64,000 nucleotides of DNA from Clonostachys chloroleuca (taxonomy: Eukaryota > Ascomycota > Sordariomycetes > Hypocreales > Bionectriaceae): positions 5,518,001-5,582,000 of the forward strand of contig JBANAY010000003.1 in NCBI GenBank assembly GCA_037952775.1, in the 5' to 3' direction. A model generated the notes under the pieces. The model did not search any database, was not told the DNA's origin, and was given only the letters and a program-made list of their open reading frames with translations. Position numbers and translations under genes: made by a program. Positions 21,778-32,600 of the stretch are shown here, piece by piece. Within the stretch, counting starts at the first letter, position 1. Each line of letters begins with the position of its first letter.

Positions 21778-23637
21778 TCAAGCAGGCGCTGAACCAGATT
21801 TCACCATCAACACGTAGCAAGACAAAGAGGTTACCCCCACTGTCTTCTTGTGTCTACCCAAGACGACGCAGCGCAAATCCTGTATTGCGCATCCTACCCC
21901 TGCGACGTCGAAACTGACATTGGCTAGCACGTGGTCGAGGCTGGACTTGGTAGTCAATGGCCTCACTTTGCTGACTTCAGGCGCTGGCATTCTGTTTCCA
22001 CTAGTTGGTTCCCAATGTCGCTTGCTGTTACTTCGAGTGAGCGATGCAAAAGGCGAGACGTGTTCATTGGTCCAATCGACCTCGTTGAACCCGACCTCAA
22101 CGTGCCCGATGATCCCGCTGTAGGTCATCCACGACCACGAGGGCAGGCTTCTCCCTGATGGAAACTGAATCCGTTCTAGGTATTTTGCCTCATCTCTTTT
22201 CCAGAGTAAGCTGCGTTCCAGGTATGCTTCGAGGATGCCATATCCCCCGCGCGTATCGTATGCGGATGTGAGCCGCCTTTCCAGCCCAGAAATACCAACA
22301 GGACGATCTTGGAAAAACTTGAATCCTCGTCCCCAATATTGCTTTATACAAGTTTTGCACGATGACAATTTTTCCCGTCTTGGTGAATGATTCGGCCGGT
22401 CTCGGGAAATTGGAGTCGCCGAGTAATGTCGCCTTGCCACTACACTAGTATGTTAGTCCTCATATAACGTATCTAGGAGGTGTAGGCTCATTTACTTGTT
22501 AAGTTTTATTAAGCTCTCGCAGTGAACTCCGTTTCCGCATTCAGAATATGCTTGGTTTTTGGTAAAATGAATTATCCGCCGAGCGAGCGCTCTCTCTTGG
22601 AGGACCCAACCTCTTGAGTTGAGAATCGGGCGTTCTACATCCATGTGGAAGTAATCTATATCTTTGCAAAAATATACTATTCTTCCCGATGTCGACTCGA
22701 CTGAGATAAAGGGCCGCTTCTCACGCGAGATTTCGAGGAACCCCCTAATTGAAGAATTCGAGGAAGAAGCGGCGAGGACGCAAGAGGCATTGCTGTACAC
22801 CTGCCCCATTCGCATAGCTTCCCGTTTCCAGTCGTCACTGTCGGTTTGAACTATGCACATTGAATAAATCCACAGGTATAGCAAGCCCATTGCCTTGAAT
22901 ATCTTGATAGCTTCTTGGAAGTTCCTCAGAAGTTTGACCAGATTCATTCCGTTAAACCGATCTTTCACAGTGCATGGCAGCGTGCGGCCGAGTTGATGCT
23001 TATCCTTATCACCCCAACGATGACTCGGAGCGAAGGAGACCGGAGACTGCATATCCACCAGGACGGGGTGTATCTTGTCTCCGATTCCACCCGTCACATC
23101 AATGACACTTGTTGGGGGCCGACCAACTGGCTCGTAGTTGATATCCTGTTGGGGATATTGGGCATCCTAAATTGCATATCTGGACTGCTGAATGGTTGTG
23201 AGACTCTTCGCATACCCGAATCCATTCCTTGAATAGTTCGATTTGGTGAATACTTCCATCGTCAGGTAAGTGGGAGGTCCCAAGTTGGATATCAGAGGTT
23301 GGCGAGTGAGCGTAATACGAAATGAATGCCAGGTTGATCCGTCCATGAAGTATTCAGTATTTCCGCGACCTAGGTGCATGTAAATAGAAAATATTGGAAA
23401 ATCGGATGACTCCGTAGGGACAAAAACCTTGAGCCCCTTTCGATAAATTTCAAAGTTATCTTCATGCCCATCGCCATAGCCTGAAGTTTTTAAAGCTTGA
23501 CACAGCAAGTTGCAAAGTTGGCAGGTCTCAGATGTTAGCGAGAAGGAGAAGATCAGAAATAAAAGGGGATTGGAAGCGTGGGTAGGGAGAGAACAATTTG
23601 AGACTGTACTTCGGCAATGATGGCGGGTGTATCTCAC
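21778..23637 (-). CDS. HET-domain protein, 5' part damaged or mis-modelled
   Basis: Heterokaryon-incompatibility type protein; such proteins trigger cell death on meeting non-self. Exons that can be read are 23216 and upward (5' end unresolved), 22496-23166 and 21778-22444. The HET core shows SHRWGDKD, YLWIYSMCIVQTDSDDWKRE, MGQVYSNASCVLAA and the closing LNSRGWVLQERALARRIIHF. In relatives the core has WID; here it is WIY, so a nearly invariant Asp is lost. The 5' exon runs through two frames: CQLCNLLCQAL to about TWHSF in one, and YYAHSPTSD to ELFKEWIR in another. That needs a frameshift near 23315-23320. No good ATG is seen upstream. The C-terminal exon (ERIQFPSGRSLPSWSWM) is conserved. Probably a decaying copy. 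Confidence 0.68.
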
Positions 23638-25313
23638 TTTCTAATGTCCTATTGGAAGATACAAGATAAAGAAATTTCGAGATTTAGCACATACTTAAAA
23701 GACCTTGTCAGTGAACCAGGCATGGCCATAATTCATGTAGAGAGCGGGACCTACTTCTGGCAAAGCGATTGGTATCCTTAGCGTGTTTGAATAACTGCTG
23801 TTGGTGAAGCTCTTGGCTTTTTGTTGAACGGTAGAATTGAAACAATATATTTGGTCAGATTCTGCTTTTTTGAGGGTTTCCCTTAATTTGGGAAGTATAT
23901 CCTTTGATTAACTGCGGCTCATTTTTAGCTGAAGCATATTAGATCTAACAAGTTGAACTAGGTCTAGGAGAGCAGTTGGTCCTTCGACGCTAGATAGAGT
24001 TTTAGTTATAGTCGAAATCCAATTTTTCACCTCTGGGTGAAGGTGTTTTTGCTTGTTTGTCCCCTGCCAGAATTGAGTAAAAGTCGACGACCAGAGTTCT
24101 ACAGAGCCCAGACGATGAATTCAAGATAAACAAAGCCAGGTGACCACACATCGTGAAGCCGAGATATCAGTTTATTTTTCAGAGGCTCTGCCAAAGTGAA
24201 ATTCGGCCACTATGCCTGAAAAGTCAATCGCGCATCAGCTTTGAGTTAGCCGGTCAGCACAGTTTATGCACTCGCATACGGCCCAAGAGAACCTGCGGTG
24301 ATATCGCCTCCAGGATTTTGATTGGGCTCTGCGGCGGATATTGACATAGACAATCCTGATGCGAAATTGGAGCTAGACTGGGGCAACGAAGGTAGCGAAT
24401 GGGGAATCACAATGTCAAACTTGGAGGCAGAGATCAGGGATTTGGCACAGCAGAAAGGTGAGCAAGTTGAATGCGGGAAGAGGAACCTGGAGGTGTCAAT
24501 TCGTCCTTGAATGGCATCCTACACTCTCGCTGCAACTTGTTGAGCCGTGGCTCTGTTTTACAGTTGATTGCGAATCTCTTTCGGTGTATATATGCAATCA
24601 TGACGTTCACTTATATCAACTTGTAGCATATTGCCAAAATTATTTCTTTTAGGTGTTGAGGGAGATTGCCTGTGATTTGTCTCAGTAAAATGCCGGGGCT
24701 CCTACTTGCCAGTCATTTATATTTTCTCCCACCAGTCCTCAAAATCGATGCCAAGTGTTTTCTTATTTTCCTTCGAAAGCGACTTTCCGTCCTGGTGCAT
24801 ATACACTTGTTTTGGAATCCCCCAAGCGCGACTTGCCGAAGTCGAGCGTGGCCATTTTCGATACCAGAGACTCTGCCACATGCCCATTCTGCGCACGACG
24901 TTGATTCCCTTTAATAATGTCTAGTCCAGGTTAGCCCAGCTCTTGTCTCGCCCTACACACAATGCGCACCGAGGCATTTCCTTATCTCCGCGGACTCTCT
25001 TCCCAATCACGCCTTCGAAACTGCGGAGTTCGGGTCTTAAGCTGTTTTGGTGAGCTGCGCCCGTGCATTACTACGAGAGACAAGGGTTTGGTGGTAGAGA
25101 ACAGATTGGACGTGACGGCTTTCCCTTTGCCATTGCTTGATTGGTTACAAATTCGGCACGAGGGGCTCCGGCATTTGATAAGGTGGGGCCTGGCTGGGAC
25201 TGTTTCGAGGTCCTTTAATTTCTTTCTCATCTTGTCTTGTCTTGCTTGCTACCACATTCTGTCCTTGAGCAGGCTCTTGGCTAGGAGAAGTCGCACCGAA
25301 GCCTGCCAAAAGA
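23638..25313. other. Intergenic, nothing recognised
   Basis: About 1.7 kb. Short open frames (for example around 24322-24510) show no family resemblance. The frame open from 24962 is only an upstream extension of the next gene's region and lies before its zinc-cluster start. Confidence 0.55.
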
Positions 25314-26967
25314 ATGCCTCGAAACCTCACCTCAAGAGCTTGCGAGAACTGCAAGAGAAGAAAAAGAAAGGTGGGCCACCACACTCAATTCGTTCCTGTC
25401 ACGGAACCTGGCAAAAGCTGCGATACAGGTTGACTGACTTTGCGTCTTCTGGCCAACCCAACCTCAATCAGTGTGATCAGAATTGGCCGACTTGTACCGC
25501 GTGTGAGCGGAATTCCATAATCTGCTCAGGACCCTCCTCTCTCGTCAAATTTGTCAGCCATGGCGATGGTCGAAACAAGTCGGGCATGTCATTGGAGACA
25601 CAGCCGCAACAGAAACCTGCCGACCCCAACAAACCTGTGGCGATGATAGAGAGCAAGCCTTGGATCCGCCTCGGGGAAGACGGCGCATCTCAGGCCGTTT
25701 TCCGGCTCCAAGGCCTGCGTATCCCAGCTACCACCGTTGCAGAGCGCGTATCCCGCCGGCTGTTTGCTCTTCTGGAGGACGGGCATGAAACTGTCACAGT
25801 AATGAAAATGAGCTACCTGCCTCATACCCCTCAGCGGATAGCGCACAGCACATGCCTTCGCGACTGCGCCGCGTTCTTCTGTTCCGCCTGGGCTGATTAT
25901 CGACGGCGGGAGCCGGCCGAAAATCTGCTTGCGCCACGTCTCTGCGTCAAGGCGGTGAAAAGTCTGCAGCAGGTTTTGAACCATGGCAAGGGATATACGC
26001 CAGAGACACTAGCCGCCATGAATATGCTTGAGCGTGCCGTTTCATTGTTTGGAGTTGGCAAGGCGCCTAATTTGGAGTTACACTTACGTGGGATTCGGCA
26101 TGTGCTTATGGAGAATCCTGCGCCGGATATTCTCGATCCCTTTGACCTTGGCGCGGCTTTCGAAAGCGTTTGCATTCTAGTCAGTACATCCTGATATCTT
26201 ATTTGAATATGGGCTGAGTGAGCTAACGTGAGAACTACTAGCAATCGGCCGGCGTAAACGGCCTGGGTGACGATGGGGAGTTGAAATCACCCTGGAAAGA
26301 GGTTCTACACCACGCGAGCCAAGAGCATTTGAACAAGAACCCAAATAAAGACCTGAAACAAGCGGTCCTGGAGTTCTATGGCATCTTCGCTAATTTCTCT
26401 CAGTGGCTTGGGGATGTGAGGAAAATCTGGGCTAATCCGGAGGAGAATCGGCAACTCGCTAAACAAACCATTGAAAGCGTATCTGAGGGAGAAAAGAAAA
26501 TGGACACAGTCGTTCTGCCTATAATCGAAAGCCTATCACGTAATGGCGCCCTCGTTCAGGTTCCCGACCCCCAGTCACGATTCGGTTGGAGGCTGGATTT
26601 CAACTCCGTCGGTCTTGCGCAAAAGTTTATCGAGATGCAGAGCTGTCGCATGATATTGTTGCGGATTATCTGGGACATTGGCGTGTGGTATGGTGAGCCC
26701 GATCAGGATGTATACAACAAGTATCGAGCGGTAGCCCTCAAGTTGTGGACGACTGTTCCCTATGTCTTGACAACTGAACCAATTGAGGCTATGGACCTGT
26801 TCGAGAAGCTCATGTCTTCTCTAGAAGCCGCAGACGATGAAGAGATGGAATATCTTCTGGATCAACTCCTGATAGCGGATAACTACCAGAGGAGATATCC
26901 GAGGGACAAAACGGTGCTAAAGCAGATGGCACTCACAGCTGCCAGACAGGTCACAGGTCGCATATGA
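25314..26967 (+). CDS. Zn2Cys6 transcription factor
   Basis: Nuclear regulator of 496 residues. Exons are 25314-25370, 25472-26179 and 26242-26967. The first exon encodes MPRNLTSRACENCKRRKRK and the second opens with CDQNWPTCTACERNSIIC, so the CX2CX6CX6CX2CX6C zinc cluster is complete only after removing the 101-base intron, which falls exactly before the third Cys. The rest is helical (AERVSRRLFALLEDG, AAFFCSAWADYRRRE, DVYNKYRAVALKLWTTVPYVL), as in fungal regulators that lack the classical middle homology region. A much longer open frame runs upstream of 25314, but it disrupts the zinc cluster and is not used. No obvious target gene is adjacent. Confidence 0.85.
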
Positions 26968-27909
26968 ACCGGAAGAAAAATACATAAACTACAAAGTTGA
27001 GCTCAATGAGCTAATTGTCCCTGGAGATGCACTCCATTATGTCTCATCAAACCCCGTACATGTTGGCGTGGGAGAGCTATGTACTGATTTAAAGGTCAGA
27101 TTCCGAAATAAAAGTATGAACAGATTTATTTGCGAAACAGTACTTGTGCTAAATAAAAAACTTGTATGGAGGAAATTTTGACTAATTCTTTTCCTTTCCA
27201 TTCCCTTTCGTTTGTCCTTCAAAGTATGCAGTTGGCAAAGTCGGCTCAGATAAGAGTCAGCTCACATTAACCTGCTTTTATTGCCATTTACATGCACATT
27301 AATCTGAGATAGTCTAAATACTGATCACTGAACGGTTTAGTGTTGTTGTTGGTGCCAGCAGGCTATATAATATCTACTATTCTACTGTGTGGTGTAGGCT
27401 TACACTTTTGCTGGTGGTCTAGTGGCATTAATAGTTGTAGATCCCGATGCTGGTTTAGCGTAGCACTGGCATTATCTATCATAAGTGGAAATATCTCAAA
27501 AATGGCAAAAGCTAGAAACACCTTATCGTTCGTAACCCAAGTCGATAAGAAATGACTACAGATGCAAGCACGTCTAAGACTGGGTCTGGAGAAATACATG
27601 GAAGTAAGTATATTCAAAATAATAAAATTAAAGCATCTCCCCATTTTAATATTATTTAGAATTTGCGGGCTAAAGGCACCAATAGCAACGTGTACAACTG
27701 ATAGAATACGGGTGCCGGGATGAGCTCTCTAGATCAACGATGTACTCAAGTTAAAGCGAAAGCGAGTTATGGACCTGACTAATGTGTTGATAAACTTGAG
27801 GTGGGGAACAGCTTTCGCTGTTAAAGGCCTTTTGCTTGTTTAGCACTTTTCTTATCTAACCTGTCCGTTCCTGTCCTCCTTCCTATTAAGCTATAGGCTA
27901 TCGCCGTCA
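26968..27909. other. Intergenic, nothing recognised
   Basis: This AT-rich gap of 942 bases holds the downstream region of the regulator gene. No supported feature is seen. Confidence 0.55.
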
Positions 27910-28230
27910 TGGGGTAAGCAACTTCAAAGGTGCCTTTGTGAGAGCTGCCCTACTGATACTACTGTAACATGGCGGGGTAAGCGAGCTTCAAAGGTGCCAT
28001 GCCGATACCACTGTGACATCGCGGAGCGGTTGTTCTTTGAAGTGCCGTTTAAGGATTGCCAAGCTGGTACTACTGTCAAATCACGGGGTGAATGTTTTTG
28101 AAGTGCCTCTTAGGGATTGCCAAGCTGATACTATGAAACCTCACAAAGATATCATGAGTTGGCCACTTTGTGAAATGCCTTTTCAGGGTTGCCAAGCTGG
28201 TGCTTTGAAATCTCACAGTGATATGACGGT
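27910..28230. repeat. Degenerate tandem array with a unit of about 60 bp
   Basis: About five diverged copies of one unit follow each other. Each has a CTTCAAAGGTGCC or TTTGAAGTGCC block (near 27922, 27986, 28035, 28096 and 28167), then a GCCAAGCTGGTACTACTG-like block and a TCACGGGG-like end. Spacing varies from about 50 to 70 bases. It ends some 250 bases before the protease gene. Confidence 0.7.
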
Positions 28231-28346
28231 GCGGATTAGGAAGGAGGAGTTAAGTGAAGCATCGTGATATGTAGACTTGGGTTGATGGGTTGAAGAGAAC
28301 GATATCAACAGCGCGATGCCTATCAGAACCATACAGCCAGAATAAA

Positions 28347-28356
28347 TATAAATAAG
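28347..28356 (+). promoter_or_regulatory. TATA box of the chymotrypsin-like gene
   Basis: ATATAAATAA, about 120 bases before ATG 28478, in an otherwise AT-rich leader. Confidence 0.45.
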
Positions 28357-28477
28357 GGTGTACATCCTCATCCTATCCAGCACTTCAACCCAGTATCCTA
28401 CTCCCGTCTTCATTGCTCTATAGCATCTAGAATATCGACACCTCTATCTATTACATCCTGTCTTTGGAACGTTAGAA

Positions 28478-29617
28478 ATGGAGCTCACTAGGTTCCTTGC
28501 TGCCCTGGCAGTCATCCTGCCCCTTGCCTACAGTGCCCCTACTGAGGCTGTTACCAGGCTGCACCCTGAGATCCTAGCTGCCATGAAGCGGGACTTGGGC
28601 CTGGATACCGAGCAGGCTACTGCTCGTGTCGCCCGGGAGATCCAGGCTACCGAAGTCATTGACCAGCTTCGCAACTCCGTGGGTGCTCAATTCGCCGGTG
28701 CTTGGGTTTCCGATGATGGAAACACCATCAATGTCGGTGTCACTGACGAGTCCTTGACCGCTGAAGTGACTGCTGCTGGTGCCACTCCTGTCGTCTTGGC
28801 CAACAGCTTCACCAAGCTTGAAGAGGCCAAGTTGGCGCTTGACAACATCGATATTGACCAGGCGAGTGCTCTCGACACCACCTCCACCGGGTCGGGCATT
28901 GCTTCGTACTATGTTGATGTTGTGGCCAACAAGCTCATCCTGGAGGCACTGGCAGACAGTACCGCCCATGCCGAGGAGCTCGCCGCACAGGTTGGGCTCA
29001 CTGCCTCTGAGTTCGAAGTGCGCGTGGTTGATTCCATGCCCACAACTTTCGCCACGGTCCAGGGCGGCGACGCCTACTACATCAACCGAAGCGCTCGCTG
29101 CTCTATTGGCTTTTCCGTCACTACCGGCTTTGTTTCGGCTGGTCACTGCGGCAGCGTAGGTGCTTCTGCCACCAACTCCGCTGGTGCGGCCCTTGGAACC
29201 TTCTCTGGTTCGGTCTTCCCAGGCAGTGCTGACATGAGCTACATCCGCACTGTCAGTGGAACCACCCTCACGGGTTACATCAACAACTACAGCGGCGGTA
29301 GACTCCCTGTGTCTGGCAGCACCGCGTCTGCGGTTGGAGCCAGCATCTGCCGCTCCGGGTCTACTACTGGTGTCCACTGCGGCACCGTCCGCGCTCTTGG
29401 TGTTACCGTCAGCTACTCCCAGGGACGTGTCACCGGCCTCACCCAGACCAACGTGTGCGCCGAGCCCGGCGACTCGGGCGGTTCCTACTACTCCGGCGCC
29501 CAGGCTCAGGGTGTCACCTCAGGAGGTTCCGGCGACTGCTCCTCAGGTGGTACAACCTTTTTCCAGCCAGTCAACGAGATCCTGTCCACATACGGTCTTA
29601 CACTGGTCCGAGCCTAA
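28478..29617 (+). CDS. Secreted chymotrypsin-like serine protease, streptogrisin/alpha-lytic type
   Basis: Secreted peptidase of family S1 with a bacterial-type pro-region, 379 residues, no intron. A signal peptide (MELTRFLAALAVILPLAYSA) is followed by an alpha-lytic-protease-like propeptide of about 170 residues (repeated IDQLRNSVG and EVIDQ-type helices, ASYYVDVVANKLILEAL). The mature domain starts near residue 190. The triad is His223 in SAGHCG, Asp252 in GSADMSYI and Ser333 in EPGDSGGS. Six Cys can pair as 208-224, 291-301 and 327-354, as in streptogrisins. The gene is much richer in GC than its surroundings. Similar fungal chymotrypsins are known from insect-pathogenic fungi and were proposed to come from actinobacteria; that history is likely here too. 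Maturation would be by self-cleavage. Confidence 0.93.
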   Translation: MELTRFLAALAVILPLAYSAPTEAVTRLHPEILAAMKRDLGLDTEQATARVAREIQATEVIDQLRNSVGAQFAGAWVSDDGNTINVGVTDESLTAEVTAAGATPVVLANSFTKLEEAKLALDNIDIDQASALDTTSTGSGIASYYVDVVANKLILEALADSTAHAEELAAQVGLTASEFEVRVVDSMPTTFATVQGGDAYYINRSARCSIGFSVTTGFVSAGHCGSVGASATNSAGAALGTFSGSVFPGSADMSYIRTVSGTTLTGYINNYSGGRLPVSGSTASAVGASICRSGSTTGVHCGTVRALGVTVSYSQGRVTGLTQTNVCAEPGDSGGSYYSGAQAQGVTSGGSGDCSSGGTTFFQPVNEILSTYGLTLVRA

Positions 29618-32600
29618 ATAAGAAACCAGTTGACTTGATGATCGGTACCACTTGAGGTACCTAAGTAAAGCTTGAAAGTATTGAAACTTTACATATGGGC
29701 AATGATTAGTAAAGGGACACTAGTGTACTCAGAGCTAGTAAATGATACTTTTTTTTCGATGACTACTTTGTATCTTCATACGTGATATTAGTAAGTGAGA
29801 GGGTTGTGAAGTTTATGTAGCAGCTGCAGGAGGAGAAGAAGGGGTGGAGATACCCAAACACCAAGAAATTGACGAGTTGATGCTATACACAGCGTAACCA
29901 CCACAGCCAACACATCAAAGCTTAGTCTTCTTGCCCGGTCTTTTATAAGGCAACGCGTGATGTTAACTCTCGCACAGGCCTTGCTCTTAAAGATATTCTT
30001 TATTGAACCCAGTTGTGGGATGGAGAGTAGTGCTGTGCTTTACAAAGCCCCATGAAGGCTAACATGGGTTATCTTTCACATCTGGAGTTTAGGCCTGTAT
30101 GCGGATAGCACGTTTCTATCCAATTCTTGCCAGATGTGGTCCTTAACTTGGTTTCTTGGCCATTACATGTCTATGGATTGACTTATACGCAAGACAATAA
30201 GAATAAAGCTCAACAGCAATGGAAGCTGCCAGGGCCCGACAACCAACACAATTGACTTACTTTCTGTTGACTTTTTGATTGAAGGAGGGACCTTCAGTTT
30301 CTCGGGCCTGGGCTGGCTGTCTCGGACATGTTGCTCCTTGGAAAGACGCGGAACGTAAGTTCTATTACCGGCGGTCGCGAATGTCACCCCGAGGGTAACA
30401 AGATGTTACGGTTACATTGCGACCCTGGAAGGTGAAATTACAGCGCACGCTACTTGCCCCTGGAACTGATCTAGAACACTCAACAAATTTTCCGTACCCA
30501 ACGCATTAGACAGACGGTTATCGAAACCTTCTACATTCATTACTTCTACATGCATTAGGCTTTCCCTTTTCCTTGTCCTATTCCTTTTCCTTTCACTTTC
30601 CCCATTTTTTGTTCTTTCAAGAACATGAAGAATGATACGGCTTTTAGTAGGCTTAGTCTGAGTCATGCCAGTCGTGAGGGATGTGGGGGTGGATATGTGA
30701 TTGGGCTGAGCCCCATCACGTGCATAATCCTCCTTCTAAATCGGCCAAATCGCTCGTAGATCGACTGCAAGGACGCACGTACATCCAAATCGAGAAGTCT
30801 GCCACCCACTATCAGTCCCGGGGGCTAGAAGTCTGTTGGGATTCAGAGCTCGGTGATAAGCAGTTCCAGCAGGTCCGAAAGATATATCCATGCTGCCATC
30901 GTTCGAGGCGGGAAAATGAAGCTTGCGAAGATATGTACGCGCCTACCAAATAGTTAGGAGGCTTGGCGACATTCTATGGTACATGCCTCATAGGGCTAGG
31001 AGAGCCAAGCGTTTGATGTCACTCTCGTAGTCGGCCTTTTCTTAAAGAAGACTTAAGAATGCCCTTTGATCGAGGGTGGTCTGATGGTTGCTATGCCAAG
31101 ATTTCTGTGTTGGCACCACCGAGGAATGTAGGCATTGATGATTAGCAAATGACAGACATTGTAATTTCGCTGAAGTGGCTCATCAAATACTTTCTCCCGA
31201 TTCACGAAACTAGCCGAGCATAACATGAGGCAATCTCTAATACAAGTGAGATAGAATTATACAGATTCTTCATGGTAGGGATCGATTTACCTCACGGCTT
31301 GAACACTGAGCTTGACGCTTCAGCCTTGGAGCAATTACTAACAGTTGTATTAAAAAGTTGATATATGCCTCAGTGATTTAAAGGATACATGGAATTATAG
31401 AGATGTCTAATGGTAGCTTACTTTGAGAGAAGGCACTGGGATCTCGTCTTTTGCCATGATGTGTGTCCTGATTATCGGTAAACAGCGAAGGCTGCGGGCG
31501 TGTCAGTGTCAGTGCCCTGGCCAAGGGGCTACTGGTACCCACTGGGTTGGTTGGTATCTGGAAAGATTCGTGCTTGGTTGAAGTGTTTGGATTGAAGACA
31601 AGTGTACGAAGGAAGCCAGGTGAAGAGGGCAGCTTTAGTAGTCATTCGACGCGCAGCTCGTCCTGACGGCAAGCGAGTCATCGGCATGAAGGTTTATAGA
31701 ATTTTCTGCCGTATGACTGCAGCTTTGGACTAGCGAAGCTTTTTTTTTTTTTTTTTTTTTTAATTAACCTTTCGTATTCTATTGTGTTGACTTCTTGGGT
31801 CTGACATCTTCTTTTGTTTTAACTTTCTATCAAACTCTCTCCGGTCTAATGTTAAATTAATCGGTCAGGGGAGTTTTGCTTAGAATAGCCTATTCATCGT
31901 CCCTTTCCTTCACATACAAAAGTGGCTTCATTGAACATGGACCATGCATTGTGGATTCATACTCCTTCCAGCAAAGCTCCACATTGCCGTGATTCTCCTC
32001 GCTTCTCTACAAGAACTCTACATTCTTATGAAGGAGCATAAGCCACAGCGTACAATTATCTGTTGAACAGGAATCTCATTACGTGTGTAGATCATCTTCA
32101 GAGGCAATCTATAAGCGGCTGTCTCGTAACAGCTCAATGAGTTAGTCCCTAAGATCAGGGATAGTTGATAGCTAGAGAGTTAGTCTAATAGTCTGATCGA
32201 AACCCTTTGACCCTTGCGTTTCTACAAGACCTGACCAGCTTCCCATTGTGGAGCTATTTCTGTAAGATTATGACCATGTGTTGATCATGCCGCCGTGAAG
32301 TTGAGATTCCTTGTGTGCACATACATTTGTTAGGTGTCGTTGATTTGAGTGTGTACGTAATCAACGAATAGTGGCATCGACCATGCTACCGCGTGCTAGC
32401 GACGGCGTGCATAGCTTTACCAAGTTGTGCTCTTGTGGCAACGATGCTTGTGCTTGTGAGAGCTGGGCGTTCTGTTAGCGATGGCAGCGATATTATGAGG
32501 AGTATAATTTAGACTAATTGATTGCTAGACAGAAGCACACTCAAGTTGGGTGGCTTGATGATCTATACGGGCCACTAATTAAGCTGATGAAGCCGACTTC

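Noticed and set aside
24962..25313. Upstream extension of the Zn2Cys6 gene at 25314
   Set aside because: The long open frame bypasses the zinc-cluster exon and has no protein-like conservation; the ATG at 25314 gives a perfect six-Cys domain after splicing.
28574..29377. Open frame of 267 codons on the minus strand across the protease gene
   Set aside because: It is the mirror of a GC-biased coding sequence. The plus strand has a complete protease with triad; the minus product has no recognisable domain.
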